The notes under the pieces: model-generated | The model's input: the letters and a program-made list of their open reading frames with translations, nothing else | Databases searched by the model: none | What the model was told of the DNA's origin: nothing | Translations under genes and position numbers: made by a program | Shown: positions 34,201 through 46,305 of the stretch, piece after piece | How positions within the stretch are numbered: the stretch's first letter is position 1 | Layout: each line of letters starts with the position of its first letter | Origin: Sanguinoderma infundibulare | Taxonomy: Eukaryota > Basidiomycota > Agaricomycetes > Polyporales > Polyporaceae | Assembly: GCA_032821775.1 (NCBI GenBank) | Contig: JAVLRN010000004.1 | Location: 2,046,001-2,110,000 of the forward strand | DNA: 64,000 bases | Direction: 5' to 3'

Positions 34201-35154
34201 ATGTTGGCATCTGTTCTGAGGCCTTTTTGAAGAACACATCACCATAGTGATGGTAGTGTGAGGGTACATGACTGGACCAGTAGTCCTTGTCCTGTTCTCC
34301 TGGCAATGGTTCCTGTTCTGTCTTTTCCTCAACTTGAGCATGAAGGATGCGTGCATTGGGGTCATCTAAAAACTGCATCCAATGCACAAACTGATCAGGG
34401 TCACCCCATGGTTCTGAGCTAAGCTGGCCATAGCTATCCTGTGCAAACTCCTCTAGGCATGGCTCTTGAACTGCCTGTATTTCTTTGTCCTGTACTAAAA
34501 CAGCCTTAGGCTTGCAAGCATGGGGGCATTGGGTAAACTCCACTCGGCCGACCTTCCAGTCAATTTCAGGGTTGTGTTGTCGCAGATATGTCATGCCAAT
34601 GATGATGTCCCGGTTGCCTATGTCATTGACAAGGAGGGACTCCCAGCTGGTGTGATTGCTGATAGTGACAAGGCATCAAACATAGTGAGTGATGAGGCCT
34701 TTTTTGTTCTCAGTGGCATCAGCATTGTAAACTTGGATTTTCCATGAGAGACAATGAAGTTCCAAACTGTGTTGTTATATGAACCGGTAGTGAGCAAAGT
34801 TTGAATAGGCTCCACAGTCGGTGAGCCCTTCTGACTGGATTTCACGTATACCTTCTTTGAGGGTGAGTTTAAGATCAAGCGACTGTCGCTGTCTGTGAGG
34901 TGAAGTAAGGTATAGATAGTTCAATCTGGGTACAAATGACTCCTCTAGGTGGTTTACACTACTAGTACAAAGGTGGATGTTACAACCAGTGTCCGTTACA
35001 TCCGCTCGAGAAAATCCTGCTCAGCAACCTCGACAATCCATGCAGTGATCTTCTGTGGCTCCGACTTGCTCTTCTTCAAGTCAAACTCTTTGAGGGCGTT
35101 GATGACAAACTCCATGCGGCCTTGGTCTTCTGGCTTGCCTTCCTCCTCGACAGT
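31220..35154 (-). pseudogene. Element D pol with chromodomain (Ty3/gypsy)
   Basis: Order: protease remnant LLTTGSYNN near 34790 (catalytic DSG lost), RT/RNase H at 32987-34594, integrase (zinc part GCDTCQRNKA, SIDLITQLPP, ILDRGTQF, DGQTEQVNQ), then chromodomain YVQYLVKWLGYDNSEATWEP. RT reads VVYIDNILIF, so the second catalytic Asp is Asn (33683-33685, GAC to AAC). Integrase acidic residues look intact. In-frame stops are mainly CGA-to-TGA type (near 31790, 32110, 32695) or CAG/CAA-type (near 32990, 32540). The frame ends at TAG adjoining the LTR. No 5' LTR is found to the right. Confidence 0.85.
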
Positions 35155-36567
35155 TCATACCCTGGTAGCTGGGGCCTTCCCTTTGGTGTCAGGGAGCTCA
35201 TACCAGCCCTTATATACTGGGTTGCAGCACTTTTTGCAAGGCTTGTATGGGTGCTTGCCACAGCGGAAGCACATCTTCTTCGACAGCCAGTCCTCCTGTT
35301 CCTTTGACAGCTTCTCTGATTTGCGCACTGCATCAATGTCCATGGCATCCAGGTCCCTAGTTGTTCTCGACGAGCTGGCCTTTGAATACTTGTTGCTTTG
35401 GTAGTTCATCTCAATCACGAGGGCCCAGTCTAGGAAGTTTTCCCGCTTGATCAGGACAGTATGTGGCTGCATTGACTGGTGTGTGACCATGGTGGTGCGG
35501 ATGTCTCCTTTGCACTGTGCATCAATGTGGTGAATGAGCTCAGCATCTGAGTAGCCGGACTTGATGGCAAAATGGCAGAAGTTTTCTGCAAACAAGGCAA
35601 TGGATGAGTGAGACTGGGCACAGAGCTCATTCAAGGACTGCTGGGCAGACTTCTCAGGTGCAAGCTCTCGGTAGCTGCTCTTGAGTCGGTCAACAAAGTG
35701 CTGCCATGTGCCAAGGGGCAACTGGTCTGCTGCGGCCTGAGCAACATCATCCATGTACGACTGAGCTCCTCCCTCCAAAAACATCAGGGATGTGGTGATC
35801 TTGTCCTCTTCCTTTACAATGTTCTGGTATCAGAACCAGATGTCAAGTTTCTGAAGCCATTGCTCTACCATGAGGTCTGAGGTCTTGCCTTTAAACTTGG
35901 GGGGGTCAGCCACCTTTGAACGGTGCATACTACCTGCTGGAGTGGGTGCAGGTGCGGTGGGCATAGTCATGAAGGGGATAGCAGTGACAGGGGGAGCAGC
36001 AGCAAGGGCAGCCACTTGTGACTTGAGCTGCTTGACAACATTGACGAGGATCGCATTGTTGCTGTCGAGCACATCAAAGTCCTTGCGGAGTTGCTCGTTT
36101 TCCTCCTTCAGGTCATTGATCTGTTCCTGAATGTCATCTGTCTCTTTGATGAGAGCCAAGCGAGTGACGAAGGCCTTTTGCTGTTCAGCAAGTTGGGTCT
36201 GCTCAAAGACTGCCATGTTCCGGTGCTCATACATCTTGTTGCCAAGCTGGTTGTATGCCACTGTGAGGTCCTTTCTGACCATGTCATTAATTACTGCCAA
36301 CATCCAATCAGTGTACTGGGGGTGGACCGAATAGTGTGTTCCTGCTGCCTTGACCGCTTCTTCCAGGGTACCATACTCCTCCTCATTGAACATCCATTTG
36401 GATGGTTCATGCATGGGCTCAAGGGTAGGTGACGGTGATGGTGGGCATGTGGAGATGTGGGACGGAGGCCTAGGGGTGGTGTCATCCCCAATCTGGCTTG
36501 ACTGGCCAGGGGGGGTTACTGGATCTGGCTCAAAGTCATCTGGGGCCAGGGCAGCATAGCGAGACAT
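35155..36567 (-). pseudogene. Element D gag
   Basis: ATG at 36567 (MSRYAALAPDDFEPDPVTPP) starts a Pro-rich N terminus, then a coiled coil (IQEQINDLKEENEQLRKDFD) and an Ala/Pro linker. One stop at about 35830 is followed by the capsid-like part (LGTWQHFVDRLKSSYREL) and a zinc-knuckle-like CFRCGKHPYKPCKKC at about 35230-35275. Only one or two lesions break it, far fewer than in element C. Confidence 0.75.
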
Positions 36568-36599
36568 GTTGTGCAAAACTTAAACTCTGCGGGGTGTAT

Positions 36600-37346
36600 T
36601 CCAAACTCCAAAGGATAGGGAAACTACAAAACAATCCAGTCTAGATACCCAAACTTCTCTAACTCAGTAATAGCGTTCACAACCCAAGCAAAGTTCTGTC
36701 CGAAAACCCTGAAACCTTATCTTTCCAAACTCCCTGCAAAACCACTCTACATCCCAGTGTTGATGATGGGTCCAGGTGTTTCCGTGAGCCTTGAGGTTGT
36801 CAAGATACCACTCGAGACGGTCAGCAATGCAGTGGAGTGCAAAGTAATGGTCAGGGTCAGAGTTCCTGAGGTCACCAACACGGTCAAAGATGGCTTGAAA
36901 CTGGGTGATGACTGCTGTGGCTTGAACTCGACGATGGTGATGGTGTCATTGATGTTGACCCTGCTGAAAGCTGGGATCGGGTGGGCAGAGATCTGGTGTA
37001 CAAGGGGGATGGAAGGGGCAGCTGGGACAGGAGGTGGGGCAGGTGTAGGAGCCTGGGTGCAAGGTGTAGGAGGGAGAGGTCTGGCGTAGGGGATGGGTGC
37101 AAGTAGACTCTTGCGGTGTGGGACTAGAGGTGTGTGTTTCCGCGGACGGTAATGAAGATGATCCTCTTTCAAGTCCTCAAGCACACAGGATATCTGATCC
37201 TGGACTGAGAGATGACCATGTCTCTTGTGGTGACGATGGGTAAACTCCTGGAGGTCTTGCTCCTGGGAGGGAGTGGGGGAAGGGGATGATAAACGTGTAT
37301 AAAACTTCTGGGGGGAAGAGAGATGGCTGGCTAGTGACTTGGGCAC
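36600..37346 (-). pseudogene. Unrecognised Pro-rich minus-strand ORF with one frame change
   Basis: From 37346 the frame reads MPKSLASHLSSPQKFYTRLS, a His/Arg segment and a long Pro-rich linker. After a frame change near 36890 it reads RVGDLRNSDPDHYFALHCIA, DRLEWYLDNLKAHGNTW and DVEWFCREFGKIRF. Both halves look coding, so one indel is likely. It lies directly upstream of element D gag, where its 5' LTR should be, and is divergent to the plus-strand ORF at 37377. No family recognised. Confidence 0.4.
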
Positions 37347-37376
37347 TGAAAGAATTGGTGGGGTTTTCTTTACCTC

Positions 37377-37935
37377 TTGACTTGGGTTAGGCCTTTTACA
37401 CCCTCCCCCAATGCACCCATCAATGACGACAATGACTATGATGCTGACAGAGAGGACGACCCCATGTCAGACACAGAAGACCTCAGCTGCGATCATGTCA
37501 ATCAAGATTGGCAAAGCTTGGTCCATGATCAGACCAAGCTGGAGCTCCCACATCGTCCTCTACACCTTCATATGTCTTACTTGGTTCCCGTTCTGAACTC
37601 GTGTGCTGCACAGACCATGTCAGCTCCCGCCGCACCTTCCCTTCCTGTCCCTTTGCTCCCACCTCCGGTACCCATCTTCTTCGTCACAGCTGGACCTTTG
37701 ACTGGACCTTCCGACCACGATTCCCCTTCCCATGACACTCCATGAACTCCGGACAAGCATGATGCCCCCTGTCCATCCCCTGTATCCCGTGCACAGACAG
37801 ACACATATGAAGACCTGTTCATCAACGGGGAGGTCCATGTTTTCGTGGAGCAAGTCTTATCTGAGGCCCTGCAGAGCTGCGCAGACGATCTATGCGAGTT
37901 CTTCAAAGAAGAATTTAAAGTGTTTGCTGACTAAG
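37377..37935 (+). pseudogene. Acidic, Pro-rich plus-strand ORF, unrecognised
   Basis: Frame one gives DDNDYDADREDDPMSDTED and a Pro/Ala-rich linker to a stop at 37743. A second frame continues sensibly with TYEDLFINGEVHVFVEQVLS and CADDLCEFFKEEFKVFAD to a TAA at about 37933. One indel or small intron near 37740 would join them. It is divergent from 36600-37346. Family unknown; it may belong to element E or be an independent gene. Confidence 0.4.
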
Positions 37936-37939
37936 GTGT

Positions 37940-38570
37940 GTTTTTGCCTTTTCTTCCCCTTGTATAGGCGATCTGAGACCCCCATCTGCAGTGAAAAGAT
38001 CTCCACACGCAAGAATGGCACCACATTTGTGCTGTGTTGTCCCCATATGTTACGAGTCCCCACTGATTCTGTTCCACTGCCATCTCCTTATACACCCACA
38101 CATCCATCTTCTCAAGTTTCTGCCTTGAGCTCCTTTCCCACTATGTCTCTCCATCATTTACTGCCCCCTGTCTGTTTCTGTTGCGCATCTGAGACAAGCG
38201 CTATGGTTGGCTGTGCCACGTTTTCCCTCGTTATCTGCTCCTGCTGTACCATTGCACACATGTATGGACCCTTTGCACCTGCCTACTTGTTGTATCCAGT
38301 GTCCAGTAGCTTCCACAATACATATCCCGGCGCTTTGATAGCCCACTCAGACCCACCCTTTTTTGTGTGCCCTCCAGCACCTCCACAAGCCCTTTTCAGT
38401 GGCAACCAAGGTAACACTGACTCTTCCATTTGCACTATGCACCCTCTCTGCACTGAGGGCAGTGCAATGCCAAGTGTGGGGTGGGCAGATGAGTATCTGC
38501 AGGATAAAGGACTTAGCAGTAATTTCGGACATAACCCTAGCCTAGGGTTACCAATTTTTTGGTCAAACTT
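37940..38570 (+). other. Open plus-strand frame without recognised domain
   Basis: The frame from 37732 remains open to 38700. Only its last 40 or so residues match the element E pol start. The intermediate text has no recognised motif and may be open by chance or be decayed gag. Confidence 0.3.
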
Positions 38571-41500
38571 CTGCATCTTGGAAGGATCTAGGGACCTGTA
38601 CACAACTCCAAGCAGTGCAAATACAGCCTTTAAGCATGTAGATCAGAAGGTAAAACCAGTAGCTGGTACAGTGCCTGAAGAATGTAAGGTTACTCGGTGA
38701 TTTCCAGAGGATCCATTGAAGTCTTTTCTGCCATTGAGCACAAATATACCAGATTTTATTCCGACAGCCAAACTGACTCAGGAGCGCATTGCCAACATCA
38801 ACATCAACCCAGATGGATATCTATGGCCTGAAGAAGAAAAGCTGTTCCTCCATATTCTCAGATTTATTGAGAAGTGCATTGCATTTGAGGATAATGACCG
38901 CGGTACACTCTGGGAGGATTACTTTTCACCATACATTATGCCAGTGATCCCTCATGAAGCCTGGAAGCTGCCCAATATTCCAGTACCTCCAGGAATTAAG
39001 GAGAAGGTCATTAAGATTATTTGGGAGAAAATTGCTGCAGGAGTTTATGAGCTAAGTCAAGCATCCTATCGATCGCAATAGTTTTGTGTGCTGAAGAAAA
39101 ATGGAGACTTGCGATTGGTCCATGACCTTCAGCCGCTTAACAAAGTCAGTATAAGAGATGCAGGAGTACCACCTATCCTGGATGACTTTGTGGAGCCATT
39201 TGCAGAATATCAATGCTACACAGTGTTTGACCTATTTTCTAGATATGATGCGTGCATTGTTGATCCATATAGCAGAGACCTGACCTCCTTCATGACACCT
39301 TTGGGACTTCTGCGAATCACCTGCATGCCTCAGGGATATACCAATTCCCCCGCAGAGTTTCAGAACTGCATAACTTTTATCCTACAAGATGAAATTCCTC
39401 ACATTGCAAACATATTCATTGATGACCTCCCAATCAAAGGACCCAAAAGCCAGTACCTTGATCAGGCGGGAAACTCAGAGACTATTCCTGTGAACCCTGG
39501 CATCAGGCAGTTTATATAGGAGCATGCATTGGATGTGCATAGGATTTTTCACAGGTTATCACATGCAGGTGCAACAGTCTCAGCCAAGAAAATGCAGATC
39601 TGCAAGCCTGAAGTGATCATTGTTAGACAGAAGTGTAGCTCTAAAGGGTGACTCCCAGAAGATGTCAAGATTGAGAAAGTTCAGAAGTGGCCAGCACTAC
39701 AGACAGTCAAGGATGTGCGAGGCTTTTTAGGGTTATGTGGTACAGTGCAGATCTGGATTAAGGGATATTCAGAAATCTGCCAGCCTTTGACAGAGCTCAT
39801 CAGAAAGGATGCTGAGTTTATATGGGACCAGAGGCATGAAGGAGCTTTTCAGTGACTCAAGCATTTAATCTCCTCTGCACCAGCACTACACCCTATAGAC
39901 TATAACTGTGACAGGCCAGTCTACATTTCAATTGACTCCAGCAATATTGCAGTTGGGTTTATTCTTTCTCAAGAGAACGAGAGTGGTCAGCAAAGGTCAG
40001 TGTGATATGGATCCCTTCCATTCAATAAGCGAGAGTCCAGGTATAGCCAACCCAAGCTAGAGCTGTATGGATGCTTTTATGCACTGCGACATTGGAGGCT
40101 GTACCTTATTGGCATTAAAAGGTTGATACTGGAGGTTGATGTGAAGTACATTAAGGATATGCTCAATAATTCTGACCTTCAACCAAATGCTACAATCAAC
40201 CACTGGATTCAGGGAATACTCCTCTTTGATTTTCAGCTACAGCATGTTCCTGCAGACAGACACAGAGGACCAGATGCCCTCTCAAGGAGGAGACCAACAG
40301 ATGAGGAAAGGTAAGAGGCTAAGGAACTGGATCAGTGGATGGATGAGACATCACTATTCCTTATGTGGAAGGAATCCATAACCACAACACCCTTTGAAGT
40401 ACCAGCTCTACATGCATCAGACAATAAACAAGAGCAGGCGCTCTACAACATTCAGCATTTTCTTGAGACCTTAGAGACTCCATCCTTTCCATCTGTCCAA
40501 GCAAAGAGGCAATTCCTACAGTGAGCAACTCAGTTCTTCATAGCTGCAGGGAAGATGTACAAGCGGTGCAATCAGAAATCACCCTTAGCAGTGGTCCTTG
40601 ACAGCGATCGGTGGTATAGCATCCTCACAGAAGCTCATGAGAAGCTAGGCCACAGAGGAGTCTATGGTGTATTCCATCATGTGCGCGAGCGATTCTATTG
40701 GCCTAACTTATTTCAGGATGTCAAGCATCATGTAAGCACCTGCCATCAATGTCAGCTGTGAAACACCAAGCGTATAGAGATCTCTCCCACCATTCGCACA
40801 CCTGTCACTCTTTTTTCTCAGATTTATGTGGACATCATATTTATGCCAAGTGTCAATGGATACAGGTATATCATTGCAGCACACGATGACCTCTCACATG
40901 CAGCTGAAGGATGTGCACTGCGAAGGATCACTGCAAAAACCATTGCCAAGTTTCTATGGGAGGAAATTATCTGTCAGTATGGGCATATTGCAGAAATTAT
41001 CACGGATAATAGTGTGGAGTTTAAGGGAGCAACTGAGCAACTGCTGAAGCGATATGGCATTCTTCAAATCAAGATATCTCCCTATAATAAACACAGCAAT
41101 GGCATTGTCAAACAAGGTCATTTTACCATCTGTGAAGTGATCCTGAAAGACTGTCAAGGAGATATTGAGCAATGGCCAAAGAAAGTCCATCTGGCATTTT
41201 TTTGCAGACCGTGTTACCACACAGCAGTCCACAGGATTCAGCCCTTTTTATTTGCTTCATGGTGTCCATCCCATTCTCCCCTTCGATCTTACAGAAGCCA
41301 CATTCATGATCAATGCATACCATGCAGGATTATCTTCAGCAGAACTGCTAGCCTTGCGGATGCGGCAGCTAGACAAGCATCCTCAAGATCTTAAGCGTGC
41401 AAGTGATACTATACTGTGTTCTAGGATCAGGTCAAAGGAATTTTGAAAAGCGCTTTAGGCACTGGCTGAAAAAGCTACCCATCCAGCCAGGTACACTTGT

Positions 41501-41798
41501 CTTCGTGCGAAACTCAGCCAGGGATGCAGGCCTTGTGGACAAGTATACACCAAGGTACTCTGGACCATACATAGTACACTGGAAGACAGTGCATAATGTC
41601 TACATTCTGACAGAACTGGATGGCACATTCCTTTGGCAGGGGTATCCTGCATTCAGAGTGATTCCCTACAAGCAGAGGTTGCCCCAAGATCTATCAAAAG
41701 ATTCAGCATCTGATTCAGATGAAGATGAAGATCTAGAATCTGAGATCGACAGCAAAGTGAGCAGATCCTCAGAAGACTCTAATAAATGGTTCGCATAA
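38570..41798 (+). pseudogene. Element E pol (different Ty3/gypsy lineage), decayed
   Basis: Starts in frame with SANTAFKHVDQKVKPVAGTV and DFIPTAKLTQERI. RT: LRLVHDLQPLNKVSIRDAG, CYTVFDLFSRYDA, ANIFIDDLPIKGP (FIDD active site kept). RNase H YISIDSSNIAVGF. Integrase zinc part VSTCHQCQL, then IYVDIIFMPSVNGYRYI, IITDNSVEFKG and NGIVKQGHFTI: the third catalytic residue Glu is Lys (41110-41112). The C-terminal end is acidic (ASDSDEDEDLESEIDSK). Stops at about 38698, 39079, 39517, 39649, 39853, 40004, 40312, 40522 and 40759, plus a frame change near 41205. Gag, protease and 5' LTR are not found. Confidence 0.85.
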
Positions 41799-41922
41799 GC
41801 ACTGCCCTGGTCAGTCAAGCGGTGCAGTGCCTGCCTCTCATATAATCCTTGCCTCTGTCAATACCTTTCTCACCCAATCCCCCCATTGTTCTCAGCTATG
41901 CTGACACTCGTCCTGCTTCACT

Positions 41923-42561
41923 ATGTGTTACTCTATCACATTTGCCCCTCAAACCTGCATCATGGTCCATGCCTTTGGCCCAAACACAGACCTTAGGCCC
42001 TTCATTGCACAACAAATCCCTCTCTATCCCTCCAGCCACTTCGCCATGCCAGCAAACATGGTCTGCACCACTCGCAGTGAGTCCACCAGCCTGTGGACCC
42101 TCTTCCCCTTTGGCCCAGATGCTGACACCACCCTCCACTTCAACTCCATCTTTTACCTATCCGACTATTGCCACTTTCATGTTGACATTCTGACCCTCTG
42201 CATCTTCAATGACCCCACCAACATCATCTTTCAACATGGTGAGCAGTATTTTGTCATCTCTGAATGGATCTTTGAGGATGGGCAGACCATTGGAGATGGT
42301 GACTCCTTGGATGGTAGCGATGAAGGAGCCTCCATGACCTTGTCTGGTCCCATCCTCTCCTCTGCCGACTTCTGCCTGCCAGTGTGCAGCTTCAATGCAG
42401 ATGACCTCCCACTCAAGCTCAAGCTCCTTCACTTCCTCCCTCTCCAACTGGCTCAGTGGCTGGTTAGGAAGCACTATGAGTACGTGGTCCTGTTCTTCTC
42501 AGCCTTCGCAATGGGGATGTTGCACTTCAAGTGTGGGGCAGTTGTCATGCACAGTGTATGA
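41923..42561 (+). CDS. Uninterrupted 212-codon ORF downstream of element E pol
   Basis: ATG at 41923 (MCYSITFAPQTCIMVHAFGP) and open to 42561, in contrast to the stop-filled pol just upstream. Segments include DTTLHFNSIFYLSDYCHFHV, FQHGEQYFVISEWIFEDGQT, an acidic DGDSLDGSDEG stretch and a hydrophobic C-terminal part (HYEYVVLFFSAFAMGMLHF) that could be membrane-associated. It sits between integrase and the probable 3' LTR, so it may be an accessory gene of the E lineage or captured host sequence. No domain recognised. Confidence 0.45.
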   Translation: MCYSITFAPQTCIMVHAFGPNTDLRPFIAQQIPLYPSSHFAMPANMVCTTRSESTSLWTLFPFGPDADTTLHFNSIFYLSDYCHFHVDILTLCIFNDPTNIIFQHGEQYFVISEWIFEDGQTIGDGDSLDGSDEGASMTLSGPILSSADFCLPVCSFNADDLPLKLKLLHFLPLQLAQWLVRKHYEYVVLFFSAFAMGMLHFKCGAVVMHSV

Positions 42562-43135
42562 CTGATCTGTTGGACAGGTACAGGCTGGCAGGAGCCCCAG
42601 TTCAGCACCAGAACTGCCTTGGCTCTGAGGAGCCTATCTTTAGGTTCAGAGAGCTGCCAGGGCGAAGAGAGGATAGGGAGTCAGTCCAGGAAGGACCTGG
42701 GGAGGAAAGCAAGAGCTCCAGGTGCAGGATGCGTGCCAGGCGCAACACGATCTAGTGCAGACTCTACATGTACTCCCTATTCATTTACTATACTGCACAG
42801 ATGATTGGATTCTTGGCACATGACCTGAAAAGGCTGACTAAGGTTCAAGCATGATAACTGATACACATTGCTGTACACATGCTCAGTCAGCGCAGGTTTT
42901 TTCTTTGTATGATAGGACTTTATTGTCATTTGGAAATGACTATTATACTCTATCCTTTTATCCTTTGAGCATTCCCACACTACAGACTTTAACCTATTAT
43001 TTCTCATACTTAATTGTTTGAGGATAACTTTTATTCTGACCTATTGTACCTGAGAATATTCTCAGATATATAGCACAATGATTGTGCATATATCATGGTA
43101 TGGATATGTTATTCCCATACTGATTGGGGGACTAT
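42562..43135. other. AT-rich region after the ORF, no gene
   Basis: Short frames only, and composition becomes AT-rich from about 42900. A GATTGGGGGA purine tract at about 43120-43130 precedes the candidate LTR. Confidence 0.4.
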
Positions 43136-43690
43136 TGTTTATTCCTTTATTGTCCATAGGATTATTTCTCACAGCCTGTATATACTCATTGTCCAAGGAC
43201 AATAAGCACTTTAACAGTATTGTGCTATTTTTAGATACAGTATTGTGTCTATAGCCTATTGTCCAGACTTAGCACAATAGCACAATAGCCTGTTTATTTG
43301 TATTTAGTTCTAGATAGCTACTAGTATATAAGGACCTCAGCTGAGTCCCCCAAGAATGACAACTTAGTTTTCCCCAGAACTGTGTCCCACCTCTGACAGG
43401 TGTTCCTGGTGCAACTGTGCACAATAGCCTTCCCCCCTGAGAGTTAGAAAGCCTCTGACAGGCTTGCTCTCTATTATCCCCTTCCCTACTTCCATACCTC
43501 ACCCTCACTTATCATCTCCCATACCTCTGATCACTATCACGAACACCTGGAGGAATATCTGACCTAAAGTCTGGCCTGATTACTTCAGGCGCATATTATC
43601 TAGTAGTACTTTCTATTAGATAACTTGTGCTTATCTCACTAATACATTGTCATAGCTACAGACTACTAGTGCAGGCAATCAACAACAACT
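43136..43690 (+). repeat. Candidate 3' LTR of element E (boundaries uncertain)
   Basis: A purine tract (GATTGGGGGACTAT) is followed by TGTTTATTCC. A TATATAAGG box lies at about 43325. ATTGTCC and CAATAG words recur. No second copy exists in the window, so the right end (around TCAACAACAA, 43680-43690) is a guess. Confidence 0.3.
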
Positions 43691-44035
43691 ACTAGCACTG
43701 AGCAAGAACAGGTTGAATGAACAACATAGTTACTGATATAAGTACTATATAAAAGAGATCAGTCAAGAAGCTATAGAGAGCAAGCAAGGATGAACTTACT
43801 CTGAAGCATTTGAGGGTATGATCAGAGGGCCTGCAGTGAGAAGATGAAAGGATATAGAAGGTGAAGTGGGTGCCACAAAGAGAGAACAACAGAAAGGTGA
43901 TGCACATGCACAAGAAAAGGAGCCCCAACGTTGATGGAAAAGATATAGATACAGATGGCGAAGTGAGAGACACAAAGCCGCAAAAAGCAAAGCACACACC
44001 TGCTGATCCTAATGATCCCAAGCCTGCACAATGAT

Positions 44036-45198
44036 CAGCTCAAGTGACACCAGCCCCTCATTGGTCATCGACAGCATCCTCAGCACATGCTGCTTTAGAA
44101 GTGGTGTGCACAAGAATGACAGCAGCAGCGTGCTCGTGAACATCTGACCCCCCAGTGGCTGCCCCTGCAGAAACGGTGGCTTGTGCATCGGGTGCGGTGG
44201 TGGCAGCTGCTGCAGGTGTGAGTGCGGGTGCTGGTGCAGGCAGCGCCATCTCATTGGAGATCACCTGCTGGTACTTGTCCTGGGCATTCATGCAGTACAG
44301 GACCTCGCCCAAACCCAGCATGATATCTTTGCCCATGTCGAGCCTGAGCTCATGCAGCTTCTGGACCTTGACGATCTGATGGTGCTTGCATTGGCATTGG
44401 TGTGTGGTGGCCCTGATCCAGTCTCATTTCTGAGCCTCCTCTGGGCTAATCTCCTCACCTTTGTACTCTGGGGCTGGCTGCAGGGGCAGGGGTTGTGGAA
44501 GTGGTGGCTGGACCTCAACAGGGAGAGGGGGCAGCTGCTGGGTCTGCTGTTGGGAGAGCACGAGGATGTTCTGACCGGCCTGGCGATCGCACTCATGCTT
44601 GCGGTGCTGTTGTTCTGCAGCCTTCTTGTGTTTGTGACTCTGGCTAGGGGTCTCGTTATTGCGCGACCACTTGTGCGACGATGAGGGCATTGCAAGGCTC
44701 AATGGTATCCAGTCGCCCGTTGTACACAGACGACCTGGGGATGAGCATGACTCGATTCAGATCATACTCGTATCTGCTAGCCGTCTCCTCCAATATGATC
44801 ATTACCTCCTCCTCCATCTCTCCGCAACACACAATATCCAGCCTTTCCAACACCATCGCCCTCTCGATGCACTTCAGCTGATCAAATGCCAATGAGATGC
44901 GGTCCACAGATGAGTAAACCTGACAGAGGATGAGAATGCTTGGGGACAGAACAAGATCACGTATCTCTATGTCGAGCATGAAGGTGTTGAGGCTTGTCAG
45001 GCTCCAGAGGTTTGACGCACATGAAAGGTGGCAGTAGTCAACCTCCCCATGGACAGGGCCAAGCCAGAGCAAAGGGACTGAGGGAGGGATGACCCCAGCC
45101 AGGTGGTACCAGCATGCCTGGCCAATGCAGATGATGGTGAGGGCAAGCAAGGATGTGCAGTGGGCGAGGATCTGGTGGATGAGAGTGATGGGCCACAT
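44036..45198 (-). pseudogene. Unrecognised minus-strand gene remnant, helical and Ala/Pro-rich
   Basis: From 45198: hydrophobic N-terminal stretches (LLALTIICIGQACWYHLAGV), then LVLSPSILILCQVYSSVDRI, LKCIERAMVLERLDIV and RYEYDLNRVMLIPR. After a frame change near 44690 it continues HKHKKAAEQQHRKHECDR, a Gln/Pro-rich stretch, KLHELRLDMGKDIMLGLGEV and an Ala-rich tail to about 44036. CpG-type Arg losses (CC, HK) resemble those in the transposons. Probably one broken gene, family unknown. Confidence 0.4.
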
Positions 45199-45946
45199 GT
45201 TGAAGCCATAGTTGAGGTCGTTCTGGTCAATGCTGCTTGTTGACCCTGTCCAGAGTTTACAGATGAAAGAGACAGGATGAGGACTGAGAGAAAGATCATT
45301 GAGACCCAGTATGGTGATTGTCGTGGGGAGTAATTATAGGCTGATGGGGGACAGGGCTGCTGCTTGTCATTGCTGTTGTCCTGGTTGAGGCATTTGCCAC
45401 CATTGTTGATCATGGTTGAAAGCATTGAAAGTGATGGTGGGAGATGGTCGAGGCAATGTGGTGACATGGTGGGAGGAGTTAAACTTGAAGCTTTGAAGTG
45501 TCAGACACCGTATTGGCACTAGGCACAGCCAGATCACAGCATCTAACACTTGTCTCACCACATTGCCGCCGTCCTTGAAGCCTCCCACCTCATGCTTTTC
45601 CAAGCTTTTGGGTGTACCACCCATTTTTAATCACCCTCTCTCCATCACACGCTGTTGGACATGCTCTTTCTCAGTCAATTTCTCTTAGACTCTCTCTCTC
45701 TCAGTTGTGCTGTCTCTCAGTCTTACTCTCTCAGATGCACTCTCTTAGTCACCCTGTTGCCATGAATGTCACCCCCTATAATGACTTGAAGACGCAAGGG
45801 TTTGGTGGGGAGGTTGAGAAGGCAGAGGTTGGCGATAGGGCAGAGAACTTGGGCAACAGGGAGAACAAGAAGGTATGTGTACTCTTCTGTTCCTGCTTCT
45901 CTCCTCACTTCCCCTACTCCACCTCTGCCTCCTTCCATGCTGTCAC
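45199..45946. other. Flank of the hAT insertion, CT-rich, possible 5' exon on the plus strand
   Basis: 45630-45750 is a CTCT-rich low-complexity run. A short plus-strand frame ends at AAGAAG|GTATGT (45872), which looks like a splice donor, and the next acceptor-like CAG lies beyond the hAT element at 50835. It could be the 5' exon of the Con7-like gene, but reading phase does not confirm it. Confidence 0.25.
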
Positions 45947-46305
45947 TAGCGAATGGCATGGGTATACCTGCAGGTGTTGGCAGCCATACCCACACCCATA
46001 CCCGCGATATACCCGTACCTGCGTACCCACGGGTATATGTGGGTATGGGTATGTATGGCGGGTCTGAAGGGTGTCGTGGGTTTGGGTCAATATGGTGGGT
46101 TTACAGGTTGCCTCGCTACCCGAGGCACTGCTCAATTTGTAGATGAATGCAGCATAGACTGTTTAAGTGGACCCTTTCCCTGTCGAGCCTGGATGCAGAG
46201 CTTTCAACACGAACTCGTTTTGATCTCCGTTGAGCAAACCTCATGCACCTGAGCGTGTTTATGACGTATCCGAGCAGGTACAGGCATGCAAAAAGGTCAA
46301 TGGGC

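Noticed and set aside
37732..38700. A single 322-residue novel protein
   Set aside because: The open frame joins an unrelated upstream region to the first residues of element E pol. No unifying composition.
43690..44030. Short minus-strand hydrophobic frames as membrane proteins
   Set aside because: Several overlapping frames of similar length all look hydrophobic because the DNA is T-rich on that strand; no conserved motif.
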